Counted from the stretch's first letter, positions 1 to 7,978 are shown. The stretch is 49,305 bases of DNA from Stenotrophomonas maltophilia (GCF_013464915.1 NZ_RAVT01000036.1:1-49305); one strand, 5' to 3'. Notes: generated from the letters alone by a model not told the origin. A program made the numbers and translations.

Positions 1-2
1 CA

Positions 3-374
3 CGGCTGGGGGAACAGGCCGGGCCCACCACCACAGCACCATCCAGCCCGCGCAACGCCGCCGAGGAAGCCGCTTACCAGCAGTTGTCCGCGCTGCCGTT
101 CGGCAGCTGGTTCGACATCGACAATGGCGATGGCACGCTGCGCCGCCAGCGCCTGTCCTGGTACAGCCTGCTGACCGGCCATGCCCTGTTCGTCAATCCG
201 CGCGGACAGAAGATCGCCGATACCGACCTGGATACGCTGGCCCGGCAGCTCAGCGCGGGCCGCGCGCAGCTGGTCACCGAAGACAAGGGGCGGCTGGTTG
301 ATCGCGCCTGGCAGGCCAGCCTCGACGCACTGCGTGCACTGGCCGACGGCCACGCCGGGGAGACATCCGCATGA
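3..374 (+). CDS. DUF1631 family protein, C-terminal part (cut by window start)
   Basis: The frame is open from the first base, so the start and most of the gene lie outside the window; 123 codons remain. The tail has the pattern of the DUF1631 C-terminus: a short beta-rich segment with WFDIDNGDGTLRRQRLSWYS, then FVNPRGQKI, then a helical end. DUF1631 proteins are large, often misnamed thymidine phosphorylase, and have no established reaction. Its stop overlaps the start of the next gene (ATGA), so the two are probably co-translated. The following gene encodes a PilZ domain, which hints at a c-di-GMP connection, but that is inference. The family call rests on pattern memory of the C-terminus only. 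Confidence 0.7.
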   Translation, partial: RLGEQAGPTTTAPSSPRNAAEEAAYQQLSALPFGSWFDIDNGDGTLRRQRLSWYSLLTGHALFVNPRGQKIADTDLDTLARQLSAGRAQLVTEDKGRLVDRAWQASLDALRALADGHAGETSA

Positions 375-745
375 ACACCCAACCGCCCCAGGACACCCGT
401 CGGGCGCCACGCCGCCAGGTCTCGGACCTGGTACCGGTCACCGACCAGATGCGCGACTGCGTGGTGGGTCGCCTTGGCAACGTGTCCGAAACCGGCATGC
501 TGATGCTGGCCAGCACGCCATTGCGCGAGGACGCGCTGTACCAGCTGCGTTTCCCGTTGCCGATGGGCGACGGCCGCCAGGAGGCCATCGACGTGGGCGT
601 GCATCTGCTGTGGAGCGAGCCTGCGCACGCGCCCGGGCAGAGCTGGACCGGCTTCCGCTTCCTTACCCTGTCGCGCGAACATCGGCAGCTGCTGCGGCAG
701 TGGGTGGGTGAGGACAGCGACGAGGGACCGGTTTCGACGGCCTGA
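371..745 (+). CDS. PilZ domain protein
   Basis: A 124-residue single-domain protein. An N-terminal RAPRR (RxxxR) and, about 30 residues later, GNVSETGM (the NxSxxG form of the D/NxSxxG motif) are the two c-di-GMP contact motifs of PilZ domains, and the remainder alternates beta-strand-like segments as expected. It probably binds c-di-GMP and passes the signal to a partner. The start overlaps the upstream DUF1631 stop by 4 nt, so it is likely the last gene of that operon. The target process cannot be told from the sequence. Confidence 0.85.
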   Translation: MNTQPPQDTRRAPRRQVSDLVPVTDQMRDCVVGRLGNVSETGMLMLASTPLREDALYQLRFPLPMGDGRQEAIDVGVHLLWSEPAHAPGQSWTGFRFLTLSREHRQLLRQWVGEDSDEGPVSTA

Positions 746-820
746 GTGCCGGTTCCGGCACAGCGGTTTTCTGCGGTATGCGGCAGAATCTAGGGCCGTT
801 TTCCGTGTCGAGCCACCGCA

Positions 821-2152
821 ATGATCCAGCAAGACCCCGGCGCCCTGTATTCCGACCACCTGGCCGTGCTGTGCCGACGCGCCGAACAGGCGCTGGCCCG
901 CGGCGGCTTCGACCACCTGGTGGTGCCCAGCGGCACCCTTCACTACCAGGTGTTCGATGATCGCGACTACCCGTACGCGGTAAATCCTCAGTTCAAGGCG
1001 TGGCTGCCGCTCACCCGCGTGCCCAACAGCTGGATCGTGTTCACCCCGGGCAAGCGCCCGGCGGTGATCTTCCACCAGCCCTTCGACTACTGGCACGTGG
1101 TGCCGGACGCGCCCAGCGGCTGGTGGGTGGAGCATTTCGATATCCACATCATCCGCACGCCCGACGAGGCGCTGGCCCTGCTGCCGGCCGATCCGGCGCG
1201 CTGCGCGATCCTGGGCGAGCCGCAGAGCGCGCTGGGTGCCTTCGTGCCGAACAACCCGGCGCCGGTGGTGAATTACCTGGAATGGCACCGCGGCAGCAAG
1301 ACGCCGTATGAGATCGCGCTGATGCGCCAGGCGCAGGTGCTGGGCGTGCGTGGCCACCGTGCCGCCGAAGCCGCGTTCCGCAATGGCGCCGACGAATTCA
1401 GCATCCACATGGCGTACTGCCAGGCCGTCGGCCAGGATGCCAACGAGTTGCCCTACGGCAACATCGTGGCGCTGAACGAACATGCCGCCGTGCTGCATTA
1501 CACCGAGCTGGGCCGCAAGGCACCGCAGCCGCTGCGCAGTTTCCTGATCGATGCCGGCGCCAGCGCGCACGGCTACGCCAGCGACATCACCCGCACGTAC
1601 GCCGCGCACGGCCACGACGAATTCGCCGCGATGATCGCCGCCGTCGACGCCGCCCAGCAGCAGATGTGCGCAGCAGTGCGCCCGGGCTTCGACTACAAGC
1701 AGCTGCACGTGGACGCGCATCTTTCGCTGATGGGCGTGCTGAAGGACTTCGGCGTGATCAAGGTCTCGCCGCAGACCGCGCTGGAAACCGGCGTCAGCGC
1801 CGCGTTCTTCCCGCACGGCATCGGCCACCTGATCGGCCTGCAGGTGCATGACGTGGCCGGCTTCGCCGCCAGCGACGAAGGTGGCCGCATCGAGCGCCCG
1901 GCCGGTCATCCCTACCTGCGCCTGACCCGCGTGCTGGAACCGGGCATGGTGGTGACCATCGAACCGGGCCTGTACTTCATCGACATGCTGTTGAACGAAG
2001 TGAAGGACGCCGGACATGGCGATGCGATCAACTGGGACCGCGTGGACTTCTTCCGCCCGTATGGCGGCATCCGCATCGAAGACGAAGTGCTGTGCACCGA
2101 GGGCGAGGCTGACAACCTTACCCGACCGGAGTTTGCTGCGGCGAACGGCTGA
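821..2152 (+). CDS. pepQ: Xaa-Pro dipeptidase (prolidase), M24 family
   Basis: 443 residues, the usual length of gamma-proteobacterial PepQ. It cleaves Xaa-Pro dipeptides in the cytoplasm using two divalent metal ions. The five metal ligands of the pita-bread fold are present in order: D244 (LIDAGA), D255 (SDITRT), H336 (HGIGHL), E381 (TIEPG) and E420 (RIEDE), nearly the numbering of the E. coli enzyme. The N-terminal creatinase-like domain occupies about residues 1-160. Proteins of this family can also hydrolyse organophosphates (OPAA activity), which cannot be judged here. It stands alone with a short leader and converges on pepP. Confidence 0.93.
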   Translation: MIQQDPGALYSDHLAVLCRRAEQALARGGFDHLVVPSGTLHYQVFDDRDYPYAVNPQFKAWLPLTRVPNSWIVFTPGKRPAVIFHQPFDYWHVVPDAPSGWWVEHFDIHIIRTPDEALALLPADPARCAILGEPQSALGAFVPNNPAPVVNYLEWHRGSKTPYEIALMRQAQVLGVRGHRAAEAAFRNGADEFSIHMAYCQAVGQDANELPYGNIVALNEHAAVLHYTELGRKAPQPLRSFLIDAGASAHGYASDITRTYAAHGHDEFAAMIAAVDAAQQQMCAAVRPGFDYKQLHVDAHLSLMGVLKDFGVIKVSPQTALETGVSAAFFPHGIGHLIGLQVHDVAGFAASDEGGRIERPAGHPYLRLTRVLEPGMVVTIEPGLYFIDMLLNEVKDAGHGDAINWDRVDFFRPYGGIRIEDEVLCTEGEADNLTRPEFAAANG

Positions 2153-2190
2153 GCCCCTCGTGGTTGGCCGTTGAATCAAAAGCTGCGCTT

Positions 2191-2303
2191 GGTGGGGCGG
2201 GATGGATTCGCGGGGGACGCCGTGAACCCGTCCATGGGGGCTTGGCCGCGGCATCCATGCCGCGGACACCCCCGCGAACCCATCCCGCCCCACCTCTGAC
2301 AGG
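2191..2303. repeat. Large nested palindrome, copy 1
   Basis: The outer arms are GGTGGGGCGGGATGG... and the matching ...CCCATCCCGCCCCACC. The core carries GCCGTGAACCCGTCCATGG, then an inner hairpin GCGGCATCCATGCCGC. The core recurs as the reverse complement at 2525-2628. The flank CTCTGACAGG just outside the right arm is mirrored as CCTGTCAGAG outside the left arm of copy 2. It lies just after the pepQ stop. Confidence 0.7.
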
Positions 2304-2370
2304 TTCCGTGCGCGTCCAACCACGGAAAAGAAAATGAAAATCAAAAGCGGGTCGCTCGCTGCGCTCGCTC

Positions 2371-2396
2371 TGTGTCGACCAAGGTCGACACCTACC
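2371..2396 (-). repeat. GTAG-type extragenic palindrome (SMAG-like)
   Basis: TGTGTCGACCAAGGTCGACA followed by CCTACC. On the minus strand this starts GGTAG and forms a GTGTCGACC/GGTCGACAC hairpin, the GTAG-headed REP architecture typical of S. maltophilia. Confidence 0.7.
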
Positions 2397-2430
2397 AACA
2401 GCCGCGCGTACCAACGGCCGCAGTGACCAG

Positions 2431-2452
2431 CAGATCCACGCCATGCGTGGAT
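2431..2452 (+). repeat. GTAG-type extragenic palindrome (AG-head variant)
   Basis: CAGATCCACGCCATGCGTGGAT: the ATCCACGC/GCGTGGAT hairpin found at five other places in the window. Here GTAG is eroded to GCAG. Confidence 0.7.
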
Positions 2453-2475
2453 GATTCATTCGATATCTGACAGAT

Positions 2476-2500
2476 GTGCCGACCAATGGTCGGCACCCAC
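2476..2500 (-). repeat. Extragenic palindrome, GTGCCGACC type
   Basis: GTGCCGACCAATGGTCGGCAC with a GTGGG head on the minus strand. It belongs to the same loose family as the element at 2371. Confidence 0.6.
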
Positions 2501-2524
2501 CAACAGCCGCAGGAGCCTGTCAGA

Positions 2525-2628
2525 GGTGGGGCGGTGTGGGTGGGCAGGACCGTTGGCGCCATGGATGGCGCCATCGAGCCCCCATGGATGGGTTTACGGC
2601 GTGTCCTGACCACCCACACCACCCCGCC
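2525..2628. repeat. Large nested palindrome, copy 2 (inverted)
   Basis: The arms are GGTGGGGCGGTGTGGGTGG... and ...CCACCCACACCACCCCGCC. The core is the reverse complement of the core of copy 1 (AGCCCCCATGGATGGGTTTA with ACGGCGT), plus the hairpin GGCGCCATGGATGGCGCC. The outer arms differ from copy 1 in detail but remain complementary to each other, so base-pairing appears to be kept. Confidence 0.7.
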
Positions 2629-2708
2629 ATCCCACGGAATGCCGCTCTTGCTTTCGCCGTTGCCGCTGCATTGAGCAGGTGCAGGGCTGCAAGCCCTGCC
2701 GAAACCCC

Positions 2709-4037
2709 TTACCCCGCCATCACCGCTTCGATCTCGTCGGCGCTGCGCGCCAGGCCTTCGGTCAGCACACGATGCCCGTCATCGGTGATCAGCACGTCAT
2801 CCTCGGTACGGATCCCGATACCGCGCCAGCGCGGTTCCACCGTCGTGTCATCCACGCCGACATACACCCCCGGCTCGATGGTGAACGCCATGCCTGGCTC
2901 CAGCAGGCGTGAGTCGCCCGCCAGGCGGTAATCGCCCACGTCGTGCACATCCATGCCGATCCAGTGCCCGGTCTTGTGCCGGTAGAAGCGCTGGTACAGG
3001 CCTTCGGACAGGTTCTTTTCCAGCGTGCCCTTCAGCAGGCCCAACCGCAGCAGGCCCTCGGTCAGGGTCTGCACTGCGGCGAGGTGACCGGCCTCGTACG
3101 GCACGCCCGGCCTGGCCTGGGCCAGTGCAGCGGCCTGCGCGTCGCCGACCAGATCGTGCAGCGCACGCTGCTCGGCACTGAAGCGGCCATTCACCGGGAA
3201 GGTGCGGGTGATGTCGCTGGCGTAGCCGCGGTATTCGGCACCGGCATCGATCAGCACCAGCTCGCCATCGCGCGAACGCGCGTTGTTGTCGCGGTAATGC
3301 AGGATGCAGCCGTTGCGGCCGGCGCCGACGATGCTGCAGTACGCCGGCACAGCATCATTGGCGCGGAACACACGCTCCAGCTCGGCCTGCAGTTCGTATT
3401 CGTGGATGCCCGCCTTCGCTGCATGCATCGCGGCCAGGTGCGCCCGCACGCTGATCTGCGCGGCGTGGTGCATCAACGCAACTTCCGCGCCGGACTTGAA
3501 CAGGCGCTGCTCATGCAACAGGTGGCCCAGCTCGAGGAACTCATGGGGCGGTTGCGCACCATGGCGCACCTGCGAACGCACGCGGTTGACCCAGCCGATC
3601 AGCTTCAGGTCGAAGTCGGCATCGCGGCCGAAATGGTAGTAGACGCGCGAGCGCCCTTCCAGCAGGCCCGGCAGGATGTCGTCCAGATCATCGATCGGGT
3701 AGGCATCGTCCATGCCGTACTGCGCCACCGCCCCTTCCTGGCCGGCACGGCTGCCGTCCCAGGCCTCGCGCTCGGCATCACGCTCGCGGCAGAACAGGAT
3801 GGCCTCGCCGTGGCGTCGGCCCGGGATCAGCACCAGCACCGCTTCCGGCTCCGGGAAGCCGCTCAGGTACTGGAAATCCGAATCCTGGCGGAACGGATAA
3901 TGGGTATCGAGGCTGCGCACCTTCTCGGCCGCGGCCGGCAGCACCAGGATCGCGTCCTCGCCGGCCATGTCCATCAGCTGGCGGCGGCGACGCTTGTATT
4001 CGCCGGCCGCGATGCCGGTGCGCTGCTTGATATCCAT
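2709..4037 (-). CDS. pepP: Xaa-Pro aminopeptidase (aminopeptidase P)
   Basis: 442 residues, family length. It removes an N-terminal residue preceding proline. The dinuclear-metal ligands are D264 (LIDAGA), D275 (SDITRT), H358 (KTGHWIGMDVHD), E388 (TIEPG) and E412 (IRTEDD). The N-terminal part (to about residue 175) has the aminopeptidase P type YPFRQDSDFQYLSGF segment that separates it from PepQ. Its start overlaps the UPF0149 stop by one base (TGATG), the ygfB-pepP order known from enterobacteria. Together with pepQ it makes this end of the window rich in proline-peptide turnover. Confidence 0.94.
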   Translation of the reverse strand: MDIKQRTGIAAGEYKRRRRQLMDMAGEDAILVLPAAAEKVRSLDTHYPFRQDSDFQYLSGFPEPEAVLVLIPGRRHGEAILFCRERDAEREAWDGSRAGQEGAVAQYGMDDAYPIDDLDDILPGLLEGRSRVYYHFGRDADFDLKLIGWVNRVRSQVRHGAQPPHEFLELGHLLHEQRLFKSGAEVALMHHAAQISVRAHLAAMHAAKAGIHEYELQAELERVFRANDAVPAYCSIVGAGRNGCILHYRDNNARSRDGELVLIDAGAEYRGYASDITRTFPVNGRFSAEQRALHDLVGDAQAAALAQARPGVPYEAGHLAAVQTLTEGLLRLGLLKGTLEKNLSEGLYQRFYRHKTGHWIGMDVHDVGDYRLAGDSRLLEPGMAFTIEPGVYVGVDDTTVEPRWRGIGIRTEDDVLITDDGHRVLTEGLARSADEIEAVMAG

Positions 4038-4585
4038 CAGTTCAGGCGCTGCCGATGGCGCGAGGCCAGCACCACGTCGCCGTGCAGCAGCAGCACCGCC
4101 ACCCGGATGAATTCCTCGATCTCCGACAGGGCTTCGTCGTCATCGTCACCACCGGCCTCGAAATCCTCGCTGGAGGCACGCGCCAGGCTGGCCATGTCGG
4201 TCAGCGCTTCTTCGCCCTCTTCGGACAGGGTCGGGCGGCGGCCGCCGCTGCCCAGGCCGAAGCCGCCCAGGAACGAGCGGGTCCAGCTGAACATGGCATC
4301 GGCCTGCGCGGACACGTCGTCGGTGTCGGTCAGCAGCAGTTCGAAAGCGAAGTCGCGGTCTTCCAGCTGCTTGATGGTGACCTGCAGCAGCTGCCCCAGC
4401 ACGCTGTCGGCGGGCACAGGCGGCAGGTTGTCGTCGGCCAGCACGCGCGCCGGCCAGTCGTTGCCAGGGGCGCCGCCGGCGGCCAGCCAGCCACACAGCG
4501 CGCCGTGCAGCTCGGCAGCGGTGGCGCCCAGGCCCAGTTCCTGGCTGGCGCGGGTAACGTCGTCGACGGAGGGAAGTTCGGTCAT
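4037..4585 (-). CDS. UPF0149 (YgfB/YecA-like) family protein
   Basis: 182 residues from the ATG of MTELPS; a longer open frame reaches 4624, but the conserved family start fits MTELPSVDDVTRA. The sequence has the YgfB pattern: ELHGALCGWLAAG, a central EDRDFAFELLLTDTDD, FSWTRSFLGGFGL, and an acidic loop near the C-terminus. The fold is all-helical. The role is not settled in general; in Pseudomonas a homologue affects gene regulation. It is coupled to pepP (one-base overlap) and divergent from the coiled-coil gene at 4740, with the start region shared. Confidence 0.88.
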   Translation of the reverse strand: MTELPSVDDVTRASQELGLGATAAELHGALCGWLAAGGAPGNDWPARVLADDNLPPVPADSVLGQLLQVTIKQLEDRDFAFELLLTDTDDVSAQADAMFSWTRSFLGGFGLGSGGRRPTLSEEGEEALTDMASLARASSEDFEAGGDDDDEALSEIEEFIRVAVLLLHGDVVLASRHRQRLN

Positions 4586-4703
4586 CGTGCGGCTCGTTCG
4601 GATAAGGAAACCCGGGACGCGCACGCGCGCGCCCGTGAGACCCGGTAGTGTAGCAACCCGACGGCATCCTCTCCGCAGCTGCCCAGCCTTGCTGCGACAA
4701 CGC

Positions 4704-4732
4704 TTGACCGCCCTTACCCGGCTTGCCTATCG
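4704..4732 (+). promoter_or_regulatory. Candidate sigma-70 promoter of the coiled-coil/zapA operon
   Basis: TTGACC at 4704, a 17-nt spacer, then CTATCG at 4727. The predicted transcription start falls at or next to the ATG at 4740, which would make the mRNA leaderless. No Shine-Dalgarno sequence precedes the ATG. Confidence 0.5.
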
Positions 4733-4739
4733 TGCCCGC

Positions 4740-4961
4740 ATGGAACCCGCCGATCCCCTTGCCCAGCTGCAGGACTTCGCCGCCCGCGTGGAGGCGTTGC
4801 TTGAACGCAACCAGCGCCTGGCCGAGGAGAACCGCAGCCTGCGCCACCAGCAGGAACAGCTGGTGGCCGAGCGCTCGACGCTGCTGGCCAAGAACGAACA
4901 GGCGCGTTCGCGGGTGGAAGCGATGATCAGCCGCCTCAAATCCCTGGAGCAGCACACATGA
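4740..4961 (+). CDS. ZapB-like coiled-coil protein (TIGR02449 family)
   Basis: 73 residues, almost all one heptad-rich coiled coil (LAQLQDFAARVEALLERNQR onward) with many Q, E, R and L. Small proteins of this type sit directly before zapA in xanthomonads and pseudomonads and are thought to belong to the Z-ring-associated set. Its stop overlaps the zapA start (ATGA). The start was chosen as the only ATG that leaves the conserved MEPADPLAQL beginning; the long upstream open frame is antisense to pepP/UPF0149 and is not used. Confidence 0.85.
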   Translation: MEPADPLAQLQDFAARVEALLERNQRLAEENRSLRHQQEQLVAERSTLLAKNEQARSRVEAMISRLKSLEQHT

Positions 4962-5254
4962 GCGCCGAACCGGTCAGTGTCCGCATCCTCGATCGTGAAT
5001 ACACCGTGGGCGTCGGTGGCGATGAACGCGACAGCCTGATGGCCGCCGCGCGCCTGCTGGATGCGCGCATGCGCGAGATCCGCGGCAGCAACCGCATGGC
5101 CGCGGTCGACCGCGTCGCCGTGCTGGCGGCGTTGAACCTGGCCCACGAACTGCAGCTGCTGCGCGACGAGAATGCCCGCCAGGCGGTGGCCCTGCAGCAG
5201 ACGCTGGCCGACCTGAACCGGCGCCTGGACCGCGCGATCGACGGCACCCCGTAA
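4958..5254 (+). CDS. zapA: Cell division protein ZapA
   Basis: 98 residues. The N-terminal beta/alpha head starts VSVRILDREYTVGV, followed by DERDSLMAAARLLDARMREI, the conserved ZapA core, then a C-terminal coiled coil. ZapA bundles FtsZ filaments at mid-cell. The gene is translationally coupled to the coiled-coil gene and followed by 6S RNA and the 5-formyl-THF cyclo-ligase gene, the widespread zapA-ssrS-ygfA order. The TAA stop overlaps the first bases of a dispersed inverted repeat (AAAAGGGGACGG). Confidence 0.95.
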   Translation: MSAEPVSVRILDREYTVGVGGDERDSLMAAARLLDARMREIRGSNRMAAVDRVAVLAALNLAHELQLLRDENARQAVALQQTLADLNRRLDRAIDGTP

Positions 5255-5328
5255 AAGGGGACGGAGGGGATTAAGGCGCATTCGCCCCTTCCGTGCTGGA
5301 AACGTCTTAATCCCCTCCGTCCCCTTTT
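5253..5328. repeat. AAAAGGGGACGG-type inverted repeat, copy 1
   Basis: The arms AAAAGGGGACGGAGGGGATT plus AAG (5253) and CTTAATCCCC... (ending 5328) are perfect complements over 23 bp, with a unique 30-nt loop. The repeat begins inside the zapA stop codon and lies just before the 6S promoter, so it could insulate zapA from ssrS. Confidence 0.8.
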
Positions 5329-5384
5329 CTGAATTGGCACGGACTGTTGCCGACGAACGGCCTATCCAGATTCTGCGCGCTGGC

Positions 5385-5390
5385 TATAAT
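5385..5390 (+). promoter_or_regulatory. -10 box of 6S RNA
   Basis: A perfect TATAAT in GGCTATAATG lies about 10 nt before the first paired base of the 6S closing stem. No clear -35 is visible at 17 nt (CTATCC). Confidence 0.7.
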
Positions 5391-5399
5391 GACCACGCG

Positions 5400-5581
5400 T
5401 TCTCTGCGGTACTCGACGGCATGTGCAAACATTCGCCTTGTCCCTTAAGAACGACACCGGGAGCGCGACAGCGCCGGGAGTGCAGGTCCGCCTTGTAGCG
5501 GGAAGCCCGATGGTTCTCCAGCGTTCCCACTTGAGCCCCCGGGTTCAAGGTCGTTTCGCATGCATCGACATTGCGGAGAAT
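5400..5581 (+). ncRNA. ssrS: 6S RNA
   Basis: The RNA lies between zapA and the cyclo-ligase gene, the conserved 6S position. The ends pair: TTCTCTGC (5400-5407) with GCGGAGAA (5573-5580). The body is a long imperfect hairpin of about 182 nt with complementary G/C-rich segments on either side of the centre, as expected for the open-promoter mimic that binds sigma-70 RNA polymerase in stationary phase. A TATAAT box precedes it. The exact 5' and 3' ends are inferred from the closing stem. A GC-rich hairpin with a U-tract starts 14 nt beyond it. Confidence 0.85.
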
Positions 5582-5593
5582 GCAATATTCCAG

Positions 5594-5629
5594 CAAGGGC
5601 GGCGTCTTCGGGCGTCGCCCTTGTTCTTT
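5594..5629 (+). terminator. Intrinsic terminator after 6S RNA
   Basis: The stem CAAGGGCG/CGCCCTTG extends inwards with GCGTC/GGCGT around a TTCG loop and is followed by TTCTTT. It ends 38 nt before the cyclo-ligase start. Confidence 0.7.
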
Positions 5630-5666
5630 GCGGCACAATGACGGCTGTTCCTTGCCGCACGCTGCC

Positions 5667-6260
5667 ATGACCGACCCGCGCCAGGCCCTGCGCCACGACC
5701 TGCGGCAACGCCGCCGCGACCTTTCCGCCGCTGAGCGCATCGCCGCCGCCGAATCGCTTGCCGATGCCCTGCTCGCCCTGCCGTTCGCCCCGCGCGAAGG
5801 CGCCGTGGCCGGCTACTGGGCGCTGGATGGCGAAATCGCCCTGCACCGCTGGCAGCTGCAACTGCCCGAAGGCCTCACCTACTGCCTGCCGGTGCTGGCC
5901 GGCGAGGTGCTGCGCTTCGCACCGTGGCGGCCGGGGCAGCCGTTGACCAGCAACCGCTACGGCATTCCCGAACCGGACCTGGCGCTGGAAGACACCCTGG
6001 AACCGGCGCAGATGGCGCTGGTGGTGACCCCGCTGGTGGGCTTCGACCCGCAGTGCCGGCGGCTGGGCATGGGGGGCGGCTGGTATGATCGCAGCTTCGC
6101 CTTCCGCCATGATCGGCCGGCGCCGCCCTGGCTGGTCGGTGCGGCGTTCACGGTGCAGCAGGTCGAGTCCTTGCCGGTGGCGTCGTGGGACGTGCCGGTG
6201 GATGCGATCTGCACCGAAGACGGCACCTTGTTTCCCTCCGCTGCCCCCGTGAACGCATGA
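5667..6260 (+). CDS. ygfA: 5-formyltetrahydrofolate cyclo-ligase
   Basis: 197 residues. It converts 5-formyl-THF to 5,10-methenyl-THF with ATP. The family signature is visible: an N-terminal basic helix ALRHDLRQRRRDLS, the substrate region VVTPLVGFDPQCRRLGMGGGWYDRSF (G-x-G-GG-YDR), and the late VASWDVPVDAICTEDG. It is located after 6S RNA as in E. coli. The stop overlaps the next start (ATGA), so the EVE gene is co-translated. The start was chosen at the first ATG after the 6S terminator. Confidence 0.93.
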   Translation: MTDPRQALRHDLRQRRRDLSAAERIAAAESLADALLALPFAPREGAVAGYWALDGEIALHRWQLQLPEGLTYCLPVLAGEVLRFAPWRPGQPLTSNRYGIPEPDLALEDTLEPAQMALVVTPLVGFDPQCRRLGMGGGWYDRSFAFRHDRPAPPWLVGAAFTVQQVESLPVASWDVPVDAICTEDGTLFPSAAPVNA

Positions 6261-6736
6261 CCGCCCGCAAGCGCTACTGGCTGATGAAGTCCGAACCGGA
6301 CGCCTTCTCCATCGATGACCTGGCCAAGGTCAAGGTCGAACCCTGGAACGGGGTGCGCAACTACCAGGCGCGCAATTTCATGCGCGATGGCATGCAGGTG
6401 GGTGACGGCATCCTGTTCTACCACTCCAATACCAAGGTGCCGGGCATCGTTGGCCTGGCCACCGTGGCCAGCCCGGCCTACCCGGACGACACCCAGTTCG
6501 ACCCGGCATCCGACTACCACGATCCCAAGAGCACGCGCGAGAACCCGCGCTGGATGCTGGTGGACGTGGCCTTCGACCGCAAGCTCACGCAGGTGATCGC
6601 GCTGGACGAGATCAAGCTGCACGCTGATGAGCTCGGCGAAGGCTTCCCGCTGGTTGCCAAGGGCAACCGCCTGTCGGTGTTCCCGGTGACCGCTGCGCAG
6701 TGGAAGCTGCTGCTGTCGCTGGAAAAGAAATCCTGA
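6257..6736 (+). CDS. EVE domain protein
   Basis: 159 residues, a single EVE domain (PUA-like fold). Typical marks are [17 protein letters not shown] at the start, [15 protein letters not shown], the [10 protein letters not shown] segment, and the [10 protein letters not shown] strand. EVE proteins bind modified bases in nucleic acids; the exact ligand of this subgroup is not known. It is coupled to ygfA by a 4-nt overlap and is followed by rpiA after 23 nt, so the three may form one transcript. Confidence 0.93.
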   Translation: MTARKRYWLMKSEPDAFSIDDLAKVKVEPWNGVRNYQARNFMRDGMQVGDGILFYHSNTKVPGIVGLATVASPAYPDDTQFDPASDYHDPKSTRENPRWMLVDVAFDRKLTQVIALDEIKLHADELGEGFPLVAKGNRLSVFPVTAAQWKLLLSLEKKS

Positions 6737-6759
6737 TTCCCTGCCTGAGAGTTCTTCCC

Positions 6760-7407
6760 ATGTCCGAAGCCAAGCGCCTGGCCGCCGAGAAAGCCATCGA
6801 GTACGTTGAAGACGGCATGATCGTCGGTGTCGGCACCGGTTCCACCGTGGCCTATTTCATCGACGCGCTGGCCCGCATCCAGCACCGCATCAAGGGGGCC
6901 GTGTCCAGCTCCGAGCAGAGCACCGCGCGCCTGAAGCAGCACGGCATCGAGGTGATCGAGCTGAACCACAGCGGCAACCTGTCGCTGTACGTGGACGGCG
7001 CCGATGAGTGCGACGCCAACAAGTGCCTGATCAAGGGCGGCGGCGCCGCGCTGACCCGCGAGAAGATCATCGCCGAGGCCAGCGAGCGCTTCATCTGCAT
7101 CGTCGACCCGAGCAAGCAGGTGCCGGTGCTGGGCAAATTCCCGCTGCCGGTGGAAGTGATCCCGATGGCACGCAGCCTGGTCGCCCGCCAGATCCGCGAC
7201 ATGACCGGCGGCCAGCCGACCTGGCGCGAAGGCGTGGTCACCGACAACGGCAACCAGATCCTGGACATCCACAACCTGCAGATCACCGATCCGGAAAAGC
7301 TGGAGCGCGAGCTCAACCAGCTGCCGGGCGTGGTCTGCGTCGGCCTGTTCGCGCGCCGCCGCGCCGATGTGGTGATTGTCGGCGGCGAGCCGCCGGTCGT
7401 GCTCTGA
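6760..7407 (+). CDS. rpiA: Ribose-5-phosphate isomerase A
   Basis: 215 residues. It interconverts ribose 5-phosphate and ribulose 5-phosphate in the pentose phosphate pathway. The conserved blocks are in order: [11 protein letters not shown] (phosphate loop), SSSEQST, DGADECD (catalytic Asp region), [11 protein letters not shown] (catalytic Lys) and the C-terminal [14 protein letters not shown]. It lies 21 nt before the DUF192 lipoprotein gene. Confidence 0.96.
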   Translation: MSEAKRLAAEKAIEYVEDGMIVGVGTGSTVAYFIDALARIQHRIKGAVSSSEQSTARLKQHGIEVIELNHSGNLSLYVDGADECDANKCLIKGGGAALTREKIIAEASERFICIVDPSKQVPVLGKFPLPVEVIPMARSLVARQIRDMTGGQPTWREGVVTDNGNQILDIHNLQITDPEKLERELNQLPGVVCVGLFARRRADVVIVGGEPPVVL

Positions 7408-7428
7408 CCCTTTCGAAGGATCCTGACG

Positions 7429-7875
7429 ATGTCGCTGTTGCGTTCGCTGCTGATGCTCCCGCTGCTGGCCCTGGCCGGCTGCGCCACCGATGCGGCCCGC
7501 CACTGGGTCGAACTGGATGGCGCCCGCTACCAGGTCGAGCTGGCCACCAACGATGAAACCCGCGCGCGCGGTCTGATGTTCCGCGACCAGATGGCGGCCG
7601 ACCACGGCATGCTGTTCATCCACGACCGCGAGGAAATGCAGGCGTACTGGATGAAGAACACCAGGATCGCGCTGGACATCCTGTACTTCGACAGCGAGCG
7701 CAGGCTGGTCAGCCAGCAGCGCGACGTTCCGCCGTGCTCGGCCGGCGACATGTGCCCGCCGTATCCCAGCGGTGGTCCGGCCCGGTACGTGCTGGAGCTC
7801 AATGCAGGCCAGGCCGAGAAGCTCAAGCTGAAGGACGGCACCGCGCTGACCTTCGGCCCGGGCATCGAAAAGTAA
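7429..7875 (+). CDS. DUF192 lipoprotein
   Basis: 148 residues. The N-terminus MSLLRSLLMLPLLALAGC is a signal peptide with the lipobox LAGC, so the mature protein starts at C18 and is membrane-anchored. The DUF192 core follows: ETRARGLMFRD, GMLFIHDREEMQAYWMKNT (the family hallmark WMKNT), IALDILYFD, and C-terminal YVLELNAGQAEKLKLKDG. The function is unknown. Six bases after the SD-like GAAGGA the ATG is well placed. It is followed by three kinds of palindrome within 100 bp. Confidence 0.92.
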   Translation: MSLLRSLLMLPLLALAGCATDAARHWVELDGARYQVELATNDETRARGLMFRDQMAADHGMLFIHDREEMQAYWMKNTRIALDILYFDSERRLVSQQRDVPPCSAGDMCPPYPSGGPARYVLELNAGQAEKLKLKDGTALTFGPGIEK

Positions 7876-7877
7876 GG

Positions 7878-7928
7878 TGCGGCCGGGCCGCGCCCGGCAC
7901 CCACGGTAGTGCCGGCCGCTGGCCGGCA
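7878..7928. repeat. Pair of extragenic palindromes, one GTAG-headed
   Basis: GTGCGGCCGGGCCGCGCCCGGCAC (7878-7901), then GTAGTGCCGGCCGCTGGCCGGC (7906-7927). The second is a classic GTAG REP with a GCCGGCC/GGCCGGC stem. Both lie within 55 bp after the DUF192 stop. Confidence 0.75.
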
Positions 7929-7934
7929 ACCCTG

Positions 7935-7978
7935 CAGGGGTCAGATCCCTTTCGCACACGAAAGGGATCTGACCCCTG
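7935..7978. repeat. GGGGTCAGATCC-type inverted repeat, copy 1; probable terminator
   Basis: A perfect 20-bp inverted repeat, CAGGGGTCAGATCCCTTTCG, with a 4-nt loop (CACA), followed on the plus strand by ATTTTTT. It can therefore act as an intrinsic terminator for the rpiA-DUF192 transcript. Related copies are at 28693 and 49283. Confidence 0.85.

Noticed and set aside
74..2398. Very long minus-strand open frame across pepQ
   Set aside because: It is antisense to pepQ, with low-complexity Arg/His/Gln/Ala-rich translation typical of high-GC shadow frames; no domain signature.
2153..2708. Small open frames in the pepQ-pepP gap as genes
   Set aside because: They run through nested palindromes, have no ribosome site, and change with the repeat structure.
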